Positions 29,529 through 37,323 of a stretch of DNA of 64,000 bases are shown in pieces; the first letter of the stretch is position 1; the number at the start of each line of letters is the position of its first letter. Position numbers and translations under genes: made by a program. Source of the stretch: Humitalea rosea. GTDB taxonomy: Bacteria > Pseudomonadota > Alphaproteobacteria > Acetobacterales > Acetobacteraceae. The DNA lies in contig NZ_QKYU01000001.1 in NCBI RefSeq assembly GCF_003253705.1, forward strand, positions 310,001 to 374,000, given 5' to 3'. A model generated the notes under the pieces. That model was not told the DNA's origin, did not search any database, and saw only the letters and a program-made list of their open reading frames with translations.

Positions 29529-30111
29529 TTGAAGGGCCGGCCGGACATCCGCCCGAGCGGGATGGAGCCGGGCGACAGTGCGCCGGCCGGCCCGTCATCC
29601 GGGCCTCGCCGCGGCGGCGGCAACAAGACGGCGCGGCGGACTATCCACGAGGATCGGGTGATCCAGGCCACGGTGCCGGCGGGTTCGCGCTTCAAGGGCT
29701 ACCAGAGCTTCGTGGTGCAGGAGCTGGTGCTGCGGGCGCATGTGCTGCGGCTGCGGCGGGAACGCTGGCTGACGCCGGAGGGGCAGAGCATCACCGCGCC
29801 GCTGCCGGCGGGCGTGGTAGGCCATTTCGGGCCGGAACTGCGGCGCTTCGTGCTGGCGCAGTACCACCAGGGCCAGGTGACGGTGGCGCGGCTGCTGATC
29901 GCCGGCCAGGACGGCTTCATCACCGAGGCCCGCGACGTGCTATGGGCCGGGCTGGAGACGGCGCCCTGGATCTCGGTCGACGACACCGGGGCGCGCCACG
30001 CCGGGGCGAACGGGGTCTGCACCCAGATCGGCAATCAGGACTTTACCTGGTTCGGCACCACTACGAGCAAGAGCCGGCTGAACTTCCTCGGGCTGCTGCG
30101 CGCGGGGCATC
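29529..30111 (+). mobile_element. Decayed transposase (DDE type, IS66/TnpC-like), no C-terminus
   Basis: The reading frame resembles the central part of a DDE transposase. Features are SRFKGYQSFVVQELVLRA, PLPAGVVGHFGPELRRFVL, YHQGQ, EARDVLWAGLETA, the first catalytic Asp region ISVDDTGARH, CTQIGN, WFGTT, SKSRLNFL and LLRAGH. From memory of the family, about 20 residues between YHQGQVTV and the GQDGF segment are missing, and everything after RAGH is gone. After about 30111 the sequence matches a CoA-transferase tail in another frame. No terminal inverted repeats were found. The remnant is almost certainly inactive. Confidence 0.7.
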
Positions 30112-30117
30112 CGGGCA

Positions 30118-30306
30118 GCCTGTCTGCGCCCCATCTTTGGCGATGCGTTTCTCTACCGCACGTCATGGACGCTGTCGGACACGCCGGCACACATTCCCGG
30201 GAATGCACCGCTCCTCGGCGCGGACCACGCCTATGTCTTCGGCAAGATCCTCGGCCTGGATAGCGCGGAGATCGGCAGGCTGGCGGCCGAGGGCGTGATC
30301 GCATGA
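30118..30306 (+). pseudogene. CaiB/BaiF-type CoA-transferase C-terminal remnant
   Basis: A frame ending in TGA at 30304-30306 reads FGDAFLYRTSWTLSDTPA, then APLLGADHAYVFGKILGL and EIGRLAAEGVIA. This is the pattern of the last 60 residues of family III CoA-transferases (a TPA-AP-LGE block, then LGLS-EI-L-GVI). No start or upstream domain exists, because the transposase remnant abuts it. It is evidence of a gene destroyed by insertion and deletion. Confidence 0.55.
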
Positions 30307-30336
30307 CGCCGCCCAGCCCCATGGCAACGGAAGGCA

Positions 30337-31326
30337 TCACTCCGCCTGGATATGGGCGCGCTGGATGACGTCGCGCCACTCGGCGATGTCGCGCTGCAGC
30401 ACGGCCTGGAACTCTGCCGGGGTGGAGCCATGCACGACCAGGCCGAGCTGCAGCAGACGCTCGCGCACCGTCGGTTCGGCCAGGGCCTCCCGCACCGCAT
30501 CCGCCATGCGCGTGCGGATCGCCTCCGGCAGCCCCGCCGGCCCCAGCAGGCCCAGCCAGAATTCGGTGGCGAAATCGGGCAACCCGCTCTCCCCGATGGT
30601 GGGCACATCCGGCAGCAGCGGCGCGCGCTCCGCCCCGGTCACCGCCAGCGCCCGCAACCGGCCATCCTCGACCAGGCCGCGGGAGCCCGGGATGGTGTCG
30701 AAGATGAATTGGATCTCGTTCTGGATCAGCGCGTTGATCGAAGGCCCGGCACCGCGATAGGGGATATGCACCATCTGCGCCCCCGCCCGCAGCGCGAAGC
30801 GCTCACCCATCAGATGCCCCGAGGAGCCGACGCCGGCGGAGCCGAAATTCACCTTGCCGGGATTGGCACGGGTGAAGGCGATCAGCTCGGCGACGCTGTG
30901 GATCGGCAAGCTTGGATTGACCACCAGCAGATAGGGACCCGTCGCGACCAGCGAGATCGGCACCAGATCCTTCTGCACATCGTAGGGTAGGCCGGTCTTG
31001 AAGCTTGGCTCGGTCGCCAGGACCGAGGTGTGGAACAGGAATGTCGCGCCATCCGGCGCGGCATGGGCCACGGCTTCGGTGCCGATCGAGCCCGCGGCCC
31101 CTGCCCGGTTCTCGACGATGACCGGCTGGCCCAGCCGCGTCAGCAGATCCTGCGCAAGCAGCCGGGCGACCGGATCCGTGGATCCGCCGGGCGGATAGGG
31201 CACGACAAAGCGTATCGGCCGGTCCGGCCAGGCCCTGGTCTGCGCGCGGGCGGGCGCCGGGATGGCCGCAGCGGCAAATCCGCAGGCAACAAGCTGAATG
31301 GCTCCTCTACGACCCGGCATGTCCAT
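30337..31326 (-). CDS. Bug/TctC family tripartite tricarboxylate transporter receptor
   Basis: 329-residue periplasmic binding protein with signal peptide (ends PAPARAQ). Family motifs are WPDRPIRFVVPYPPGGSTD, LGQPVIVENRAGAAGSIG, VHIPYRGAGP (where the ligand carboxylate is usually bound), LLPDVPTIGESG and a C-terminal EWRDVIQRA. No tctA or tctB membrane genes are nearby, as is common for the expanded Bug receptors of this lineage, so ligand and transporter partner are unknown. It is downstream of, and on the same strand as, the LysR gene. Confidence 0.9.
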   Translation of the reverse strand: MDMPGRRGAIQLVACGFAAAAIPAPARAQTRAWPDRPIRFVVPYPPGGSTDPVARLLAQDLLTRLGQPVIVENRAGAAGSIGTEAVAHAAPDGATFLFHTSVLATEPSFKTGLPYDVQKDLVPISLVATGPYLLVVNPSLPIHSVAELIAFTRANPGKVNFGSAGVGSSGHLMGERFALRAGAQMVHIPYRGAGPSINALIQNEIQFIFDTIPGSRGLVEDGRLRALAVTGAERAPLLPDVPTIGESGLPDFATEFWLGLLGPAGLPEAIRTRMADAVREALAEPTVRERLLQLGLVVHGSTPAEFQAVLQRDIAEWRDVIQRAHIQAE

Positions 31327-31446
31327 CGCATTCCTCCCAACCGCCCGTGCGGAACCGTCCGCCAGGCATTTTGAGAAAACCTATGGGCTGCATTGGGTGA
31401 TGGGAATGCCGGTCCCAGACACGGCATCCTTACGTCAAACGAAACA

Positions 31447-32379
31447 TCATCCGCGCGGTGGCGGATCAATTGGCCCCAGCCGGGTGCGAAACGCCTCTGC
31501 CAGAAAATCAAGGAAGACCCGAAGCTTCGTCGGCATGCGCCGGCTGTCGAGATAGACGGCATAGACGCCGTTCTCGAATTCCATGTGGCTGGCGCGGTGT
31601 TCGGGGAACAGGCGTATCAGGCGGCCCTCGCGCAATTCATCCAGGACCGACCAGTCCGGAAGCAGTGCCAGCCCAAGTCCGGACACGGCCGCGGCGACCA
31701 GGGCAGGGCCGCTGTCCGACTGCATGTTTCCGGTGACCGAAACCTCGGTCAGCGCCCCCGCGGCATCGAGGAAGCGCCAGACCGGGCGCCCGAGGTTGAG
31801 GCGATAGGTCAGGCAGTTGTGCCGCGCCAGATCGGCCGGACCCACCGGTGCGGCATGGCGCGCGAGATAGGCGGGGGCGGCGCAGACGATGCGTTCGGAG
31901 CTGGCGAGCTTGCGCGCGATGAGGCTGGAATCCGCCAGCTGCCCGATGCGTATGTCCACATCGACATGCCGATCCACGAGATCCACGGCGAAATTCGACA
32001 TCAGCAGATCGACGCTCACCTCCGGATTGGCCGCAAGGAAGTGCGGTAGCGCTGGCACGATGAAGCGCATGCCGACCAGCACCCGCGTATGTACCCGCAG
32101 CATGCCGCGCGGCACGGTCTGGAGGTTGGCGACCGAGGCCCGGGCGTCCTCGATCTGCTGCAGCACCTGCTCGACCTGGCGATGGTACAGCTCCCCTGCC
32201 TCGGTCAGCGCCAGCCGGCGGCTGGTGCGGTTGAACAGCCGCGCGCCGAGATCTTCTTCCAGTGCCTGGATCTGCCGCGTCACCGATGGTGCAGACAGGC
32301 CAAGCTGACGGCCGGCGGAGGACAGGCTCCCGCTCTGCACCACCGTCTGGAACACACGCATCGCCCGCAGCGTATCCAC
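31447..32379 (-). CDS. LysR family transcriptional regulator
   Basis: 310-residue regulator. The N-terminal winged helix-turn-helix contains VVQSGSLSSAGRQLGLSAPSVTRQ and FNRTSRRLALTEAGE. An effector-binding domain fills the rest (LGLALLPDWSVLDELREGRLIRL near the end). GTG 32379 is preferred because GGGAGGGG lies just upstream and the encoded VDTLRAMRVF is the usual LysR start. It is divergent from the TctC/CoA-thioester operon over about 175 bases, so it probably controls that operon. Confidence 0.92.
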   Translation of the reverse strand: MDTLRAMRVFQTVVQSGSLSSAGRQLGLSAPSVTRQIQALEEDLGARLFNRTSRRLALTEAGELYHRQVEQVLQQIEDARASVANLQTVPRGMLRVHTRVLVGMRFIVPALPHFLAANPEVSVDLLMSNFAVDLVDRHVDVDIRIGQLADSSLIARKLASSERIVCAAPAYLARHAAPVGPADLARHNCLTYRLNLGRPVWRFLDAAGALTEVSVTGNMQSDSGPALVAAAVSGLGLALLPDWSVLDELREGRLIRLFPEHRASHMEFENGVYAVYLDSRRMPTKLRVFLDFLAEAFRTRLGPIDPPPRG

Positions 32380-32554
32380 CGCTTCCCCTCCCCGACCGCG
32401 CATGAAGCGGCAGGAGGCGGGTTGTGACAAGCGCATCCTTTCACTGGGCGCAAGGTTGCTGGTCGCGCGCCGGATGTTCTCCGCCCCTCGTGGCGCTGGT
32501 AGCCGGGATGTGGGACGGCGGCGCCGATCCCCAAGGATGGGAGAGATACGCATC

Positions 32555-33529
32555 ATGCCGGTTCCACGCCGATCCCTGCTCGCCGCCGGCGTCACGGCGG
32601 CCTTTGTCCCCGCCGCCGTCAGGGCGCAGCCGGCCTGGCCCAGCCGGCCGATCCGCTTTGTCGTGCCTTTCTCCCCGGGCGGCGGTTCGGACATCGTCGC
32701 GCGGCTGCTCGCCGATGAGCTGACGCAGCGCCTCGGCCAGCCGCTGATCATCGAGAACCGGCCCGGCCAGGCCGCCTCGATCGGCGCCGCCTATACCGCG
32801 CAGCAGCCGCCGGACGGCTATACCATCCTGATCTGCACGCCGGGGGTGCAGATGACCAACCCCTACCTCTACCCGAGCCTGCCCTATGATCCCGAGCACG
32901 GCTTCACGCCGATCGTGCATATCGCGCAACTGCCGAACATCCTGGTCGTGCATCCCTCGCTGCCGGTCACCAATGTCGCCGAGTTCATCGCCTATGCGCG
33001 GGCCAATCCGGACAAGCTGAGTTTCTCCTCCACCGGCTCCGGCTCCTCCAGCCACCTCGCCGCCGAGCTGTTCATGAACATGAGCGGCACGCATATGGTG
33101 CATGTGCCCTATCGCAGCTCCGGCCAGGCGCTGATCGACCTCACCGCAGGGCGCGTCGAGGTCACGCTCGACAGCTTTGCCGTGATGATGCCGGCGGTAC
33201 GGGCGGGGCAGTTGCGGCTGCTCGGCATCTCGACCGCGCAGCGGATGGAGGATTACCCCGAAATCCCGGCGATCGCCGAAACCCTGCCGGGGTATGAGGG
33301 CACGACCTTGCTCTACATGGTGGGACCCGCCGGGCTGCCCGCGCCGATCGTCCAGACATTCAACGCCGCCTTCAACGAGGTGCTGCGCCTGCCGCGCATC
33401 CGCCAGCGCTTCCGCGAGATGGGCATGGCCGCCTCCGGTGGCACACCGGAGGAGCTGGCCAAGATCATCGATGACGGCCGGGTCAAATGGCGCCGCGTCA
33501 TCGAGATCGCCGGCGTGAAGGTGGATTGA
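32555..33529 (+). CDS. Bug/TctC family tripartite tricarboxylate transporter receptor
   Basis: 324-residue exported receptor (signal peptide about 1-24, ending AAVRAQ). Motifs are WPSRPIRFVVPFSPGGGSD, LGQPLIIENRPGQAASIG, MVHVPYRSSGQ, and IIDDGRVKWRRVIEIAGVKVD at the end. ATG 32555 has GGGAGAG ten bases upstream. It is the first gene of a five-gene unit with enoyl-CoA hydratase, two hotdog proteins and a CoA-transferase, suggesting that it binds the carboxylate which those enzymes then activate and degrade. Confidence 0.9.
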   Translation: MPVPRRSLLAAGVTAAFVPAAVRAQPAWPSRPIRFVVPFSPGGGSDIVARLLADELTQRLGQPLIIENRPGQAASIGAAYTAQQPPDGYTILICTPGVQMTNPYLYPSLPYDPEHGFTPIVHIAQLPNILVVHPSLPVTNVAEFIAYARANPDKLSFSSTGSGSSSHLAAELFMNMSGTHMVHVPYRSSGQALIDLTAGRVEVTLDSFAVMMPAVRAGQLRLLGISTAQRMEDYPEIPAIAETLPGYEGTTLLYMVGPAGLPAPIVQTFNAAFNEVLRLPRIRQRFREMGMAASGGTPEELAKIIDDGRVKWRRVIEIAGVKVD

Positions 33530-33535
33530 GCGGCG

Positions 33536-34309
33536 ATGGATCTCACCAGTCTTCGCTTTGACCTCGCCGAGGGCATTGCCGTCATCACCCTCGACCGGCC
33601 GCCGGTGAATGCGCAGAATCGCCGGCTGCGGGAGGAGCTGACCTGGCTGCTGGACAGCTGCAGCGACCGCAAGGACGTGCGCTGCATCGTGCTGACGGGG
33701 TCCGGGGCCACCTTCTCCGCCGGTGCCGACATCAAGGAACGCATCGGGCTGGCACAGGACGCCGGCGACTACATCCGCCACAACCGGCTGACGCGGGAAT
33801 TCTTCTACGCGCCGATGGATTGCCTGAAGCCGGTGATCTGCGCCGCCAATGGCCCGGCAATCGGCGCCGGCTTCGCGCTGATGATGTCCTGCGACATCCT
33901 GCTCGCGACCGAGGGCAGTTTTGTGCAGATGCCGGAGCTGGATGTCGGCCTGGCCGGCGGCGCCAAGTTCCTGTCGGAGCACTTCAGCCGGTCGCGGTCC
34001 CGGCTGATGTTCTTCACCGGCCGCCGCATCCCGGCCGAGGAGCTGTATCGGCTGGGCATGGTCGAGGCGGTGGTCCCGCGCGAGGCCTTGCTGCCCACGG
34101 CCATGCAGATCGCCCGCGAGATCGCGGCCAAGAGCCCGGTGGCGATGCGCCAGGCCAAGCGCTCCTTCAACGTCGTGGACAGCATGCCCTATCGCGACGC
34201 CTACCGCTTCGAGCAGACGATCAGCGAGGAGCTGTCCCATACCGAGGATGCGCGGGAAGCCCAGCGCGCCTTCGTCGAGAAACGCAAACCCGTCTTCAAG
34301 GAGGACTGA
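33536..34309 (+). CDS. Enoyl-CoA hydratase/isomerase family protein
   Basis: 257-residue crotonase-fold enzyme. The oxyanion-hole segment FSAGADIKE and the second glycine-rich segment NGPAIGAGFALMMSCD are present, and PELDVGL carries one of the two catalytic-position Glu residues. The usual GPGGG segment that holds the second Glu is replaced by GLAGGAKFL, so hydratase activity is not certain; an isomerase or hydrolase is possible. It begins six bases after the receptor stop. Confidence 0.88.
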   Translation: MDLTSLRFDLAEGIAVITLDRPPVNAQNRRLREELTWLLDSCSDRKDVRCIVLTGSGATFSAGADIKERIGLAQDAGDYIRHNRLTREFFYAPMDCLKPVICAANGPAIGAGFALMMSCDILLATEGSFVQMPELDVGLAGGAKFLSEHFSRSRSRLMFFTGRRIPAEELYRLGMVEAVVPREALLPTAMQIAREIAAKSPVAMRQAKRSFNVVDSMPYRDAYRFEQTISEELSHTEDAREAQRAFVEKRKPVFKED

Positions 34310-34311
34310 GC

Positions 34312-34755
34312 ATGGCCACCGGACGCTACACCAGCGACCTGGAACAGGGCGAAATTCTCGGCCCGGTCGAGGTCGTCATCAGCCCCTTCATGGTGCGGGA
34401 ATACTGCCACGCGACCGAGCTGCACCAGCCTTGCTTCCAGGATGATCCGCAGCCGATCGTCCCGCCGAGCATGGTGCACCTGGAGAAGCTGCGCCTCTAC
34501 ACGCTGTACTGCCCGGAGGGCTGCGGCCCCAATGCGCGGGTGCACTACTGCTTTGACGCGCGGTGGCACGCACCGGTGCGGGCGGGCCAGACGCTGCTGG
34601 TCCAAGGCCTGGTCAGCCGCCGCTACCTGAAGCGGGAGCGCGAGTACATGGACATGGACATCACCTTGCGGACCAAGGCCGAGGGCCGTCTTTTGGTCGA
34701 ATACCGTGACACCATCTGCCTTTCCTACCGTGAAGCCGCCAAGGACGCTGCCTGA
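34312..34755 (+). CDS. MaoC/FAS1-like hotdog dehydratase subunit A
   Basis: 147-residue hotdog-fold protein. The segment REYCHATELHQPCFQDDP aligns in style with the substrate loop of MaoC N-terminal (FAS1-like) dehydratase domains, and PPSMVHLEKL follows as in that family. The C-terminal half holds the strand pair LLVQGLVSRRYLKRERE and LLVEYRDTICLS. It probably pairs with the adjacent second hotdog protein to make one heteromeric (R)-hydratase. It starts three bases after the hydratase gene, with GGAGG upstream. Confidence 0.75.
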   Translation: MATGRYTSDLEQGEILGPVEVVISPFMVREYCHATELHQPCFQDDPQPIVPPSMVHLEKLRLYTLYCPEGCGPNARVHYCFDARWHAPVRAGQTLLVQGLVSRRYLKREREYMDMDITLRTKAEGRLLVEYRDTICLSYREAAKDAA

Positions 34756-34756
34756 G

Positions 34757-35206
34757 ATGGACCTGCTCCCCGGCCAGGAAATCCGCTCCGCCCCCCGCAT
34801 CATGACGCGCGAGCGCATGCGCTGGTATGTCGATGCCCTGCCGACGGTGGAGGCCAATGACGGCCGCATCCATCGCGGCGGCCCGACCATCCACGACGAT
34901 GACGACTACGCGCTGGGGCAGGGCCTGCCCGGCATCATCGCCGATGGCATGGTCTCGACCAATTGGATCCTCGATCTGATGCTGCGCGCCTTCGGCCCCG
35001 CGGTGCTGGAGGATCCCGGCGCGCTGACCACCAAGTTCATCGCCCCCGTCTATGAAGATGTGCCGGTGACGACGGTGCTGCGCGTCGAGGCGGTCGCCGA
35101 ACTGCCCGAGGCGCGCCGCCGCCTGACCCTGAAGGTCTGGGCCGAGGATGATGCCGGCAAGGTGCTGACCTTCGGCAGCGCCGCCGTCACCTTGCCGCGG
35201 GGCTGA
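34757..35206 (+). CDS. MaoC-like hotdog dehydratase subunit B
   Basis: 149-residue hotdog-fold protein. TREREM-like helix RERMRWYVDA, HRGGPTIHDDDDYA and QGLPGIIADGMVSTNWILDLM correspond to the hydratase-2 helix region of MaoC C-terminal domains, though the exact Asp-His catalytic dyad is not clear. VYEDVPVTTVLRVEAV and LKVWAEDDAGKVLTFGSAAV are the usual last strands. It begins one base after the stop of the preceding hotdog gene, so both are probably translated together. Confidence 0.75.
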   Translation: MDLLPGQEIRSAPRIMTRERMRWYVDALPTVEANDGRIHRGGPTIHDDDDYALGQGLPGIIADGMVSTNWILDLMLRAFGPAVLEDPGALTTKFIAPVYEDVPVTTVLRVEAVAELPEARRRLTLKVWAEDDAGKVLTFGSAAVTLPRG

Positions 35207-35213
35207 GCCGGCC

Positions 35214-36446
35214 ATGGCGGGGGTGCTCGATGGTCTGCGGGTGGTGGATTTCAGCCGGGTCTTTGCCGGGCCGGCGGCAACGCAGGTGCTGGGCGACCTC
35301 GGCGCCGAGGTGATCAAGATCGAGGAACCCGGCCGCGGCGACGAGGCCCGCGGCTTCGGCGCCAATGCCGAGACCCTGGCGCGGTTCGGCGCGAGCCCTT
35401 CCTTCCTGGCCCTCAACCGCAACAAGCGTAGCATCGCTCTGGATCTGAAATCACCGGCGGGGCTTGCAATGGCGCGGCGCCTCGCGCTTTCGGCCGATGT
35501 TCTGGTACATAATTTCCGGCCCGGCACGATGGAGAAATGGGGCCTCGGCTGGGAGGATCTGCGCGCCCAAAACCCGCGGCTGATCCATTGCGGCTTCTCC
35601 GCCTATGGCGAGACCGGGCCGATGCGCGATTTCGGCGCCAATGACGTGGCCTTGCAGGCGCATAGCGGGCTGATGGAACTGACGGGGGAGCCCGACCGGC
35701 CACCGGTGCGGGTCGGCACCGCGGGGATCGACCTGCATGGCAGCCTCGGCATGGTCTGCGCGATCCTGGCAGCACTGCTGCACCGCGCGCAGAGCGGGGA
35801 GGGCCAGAAAGTCACCTCCTCGCTGCTGCAATCCTCGGCGCATCTGATGAGCTATTTCTACACCGACTGGTGGCTGGCCGGCACGCGGCACCAGCGGATG
35901 GGGACGGCCAATCACCTCAGCGTGCCCAACCAGGTGTTTCCGGCGGCCGATGGCGATGTCGTCATCATCGCGCCGAGCGACGACATGTGGCGCCGCCTTG
36001 CCCAGGCGTTGGACCCGGCGCGGCTGGACCTGCCGGAATTTGCGGGGGCGCTGGACCGCCGCATCCACCGGGGAAAACTGGTGGCGGTGCTGAGCGAGGT
36101 GACCCGCGGGCTGGCGGCTGAGGAGATCGTGCGCCGCCTCGGCGCCGCGCGCGTGAATGTCGCCAAGGTGAACAGCGTGGCGGAGGCCGCCGACCATCCA
36201 CAGCTCGAAGCCATCGGCGGCGTGCTGGAATTCGAGCGGCAGGGTGCGACGATGCGCAGCGTGGCGCCGCCCTTCACCCTGACCGCGACACCCGCCAGTG
36301 TACGCCGCCGCCCGCCCGAGGTCGGCGAGCATGGCGAGGAGATCCTGCACGAACTCGGCCTGTCCGAGGCCGAGATCTTCGCAGCCCGACAGGCCGGCGC
36401 CTTCGGCCCCGCGGCTATTCGATCCTTATGTCAGCCTGCTGGATGA
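35214..36446 (+). CDS. CaiB/BaiF family III CoA-transferase
   Basis: 410-residue CoA-transferase moving CoA between acyl-CoA and a free acid. Motifs are LRVVDFSRVFAGPAATQ, DLGAEVIKIEEPG, LNRNKRSIALDLKS and LVHNFRPG, with the catalytic Asp173 in VGTAGIDLHGSLG. It probably activates the acid handled by the upstream enzymes. The normal family end would be near AARQAGAFG. Here the frame reads on about 12 more residues into a TctC relic on the other strand, so the C-terminus may be recent. Confidence 0.9.
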   Translation: MAGVLDGLRVVDFSRVFAGPAATQVLGDLGAEVIKIEEPGRGDEARGFGANAETLARFGASPSFLALNRNKRSIALDLKSPAGLAMARRLALSADVLVHNFRPGTMEKWGLGWEDLRAQNPRLIHCGFSAYGETGPMRDFGANDVALQAHSGLMELTGEPDRPPVRVGTAGIDLHGSLGMVCAILAALLHRAQSGEGQKVTSSLLQSSAHLMSYFYTDWWLAGTRHQRMGTANHLSVPNQVFPAADGDVVIIAPSDDMWRRLAQALDPARLDLPEFAGALDRRIHRGKLVAVLSEVTRGLAAEEIVRRLGAARVNVAKVNSVAEAADHPQLEAIGGVLEFERQGATMRSVAPPFTLTATPASVRRRPPEVGEHGEEILHELGLSEAEIFAARQAGAFGPAAIRSLCQPAG

Positions 36447-36564
36447 TGCCGCGGAAGGTCGCGATATCGGCGGCGATCTGGGTCGCGAAATCATCCGGGG
36501 AATTGGCGATGATCGCATAGGCGAAGTCATCCAGGGCCTTCGGTGCGATGGCTGCGAGCGCCAT
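36415..36564 (-). pseudogene. Bug/TctC receptor C-terminal remnant
   Basis: On the minus strand, the last 49 codons before TAG at 36415-36417 read like a receptor tail: an alanine-rich start, SPDDFATQIAADIA, then FRGIIQQADIRIE. The intact receptors in this window end the same way (EVAKWREVIARAGIQVD, for example). The upstream 270 residues are missing. It overlaps the 3' end of the CoA-transferase gene by 32 bases, so a deletion joined the two genes. Confidence 0.7.
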
Positions 36565-36670
36565 TTCCCTGCCCCCTCACGCTGGAAGCTTGATGTCCCG
36601 CAAGGACATCGGCCGCGACGAAGAAGTAGCCTACCTTGATGCGGCACCTCCCGGCTGCCGCGCAAGGATC

Positions 36671-37254
36671 ATGATGTGCATCATGCAGGGCCTGCGGGCC
36701 TATCGCGCGGTTCTTGGCCTTCTGGTCATTGCCGCCTTTCTGACAGGCGAATTGGGCACGATCCACACAGTGCTCGGCTACGCGATCGCGGGCATCATCG
36801 GAGGCCGGCTCGTCGCTGCTCTCTCAGGCCTTCGGCAACTGGGCCTGTCACGGTTCTGCCCGCAGTTCGACGGGCTGACGCTCGGCAACGCCTTGACCCA
36901 CCCAGCCATCAGCAAGACGCTGTTGGCCGGCATTGCCGCCTGCCTGATCCTGGCCACGGCCACTGGATCGCCATGGATCGCGGCGGAACGCTCGGTATGG
37001 TAACCAGCGTCGCCGCGACCGAGGCGCAGGCGCGGGATGACAGCCGTGAACGCAGCCGAGACGCAGAAGCCCGAGGTGGAGAGCGGGAGGACGGCATCGT
37101 CGGCGAATTGCATGAGGGACTGTCGAACTTCCTCATGATGATCGTCGGGCTTCATGTCGCCTACCTGTTTCTGTTCAAGCGCCCGCTGGCGCGCTTCATG
37201 CTGTTCATCGCGGCGCCCAAACCCCGTGGAGTTGCGCCGGATCGTGCATCCTGA
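36671..37254 (+). pseudogene. Cytochrome b561-like gene broken by a frameshift
   Basis: Frame A (36671 to TAA 37001-37003) encodes a membrane protein start: AYRAVLGLLVIAAFLTGE, then IHTVLGYAIAGIIGGRLV and TLLAGIAACLILATATG. Frame B, one base shifted and ending TGA at 37252-37254, supplies what follows in cytochrome b561 proteins: GELHEGLSNFLMMIVGLHVA and a short basic tail. Together they give the four helices and His residues of a diheme b561. Neither frame alone does. The shift lies around 36960-37000. The first heme-binding helix also looks shortened. Confidence 0.65.
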
Positions 37255-37323
37255 TGCCGAAAGACGCGCGAAGCGGCACCTCCCATTCTCCACCGGCGAT
37301 GCCGTTGTTAAGAGGAAAGTCCC

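Noticed and set aside
29381-30298. A 305-codon plus-strand frame beginning inside tRNA-Ser
   Set aside because: It starts within the tRNA and gives Gly/Ala/Arg-rich text. The transposase and CoA-transferase similarities are in the other two frames.
36670-36685. CATGATG/CATCATG inverted repeat at the start of the broken cytochrome gene as an operator
   Set aside because: The arms are only seven bases and coincide with the start codons of a pseudogene. Nothing else supports a regulatory role.
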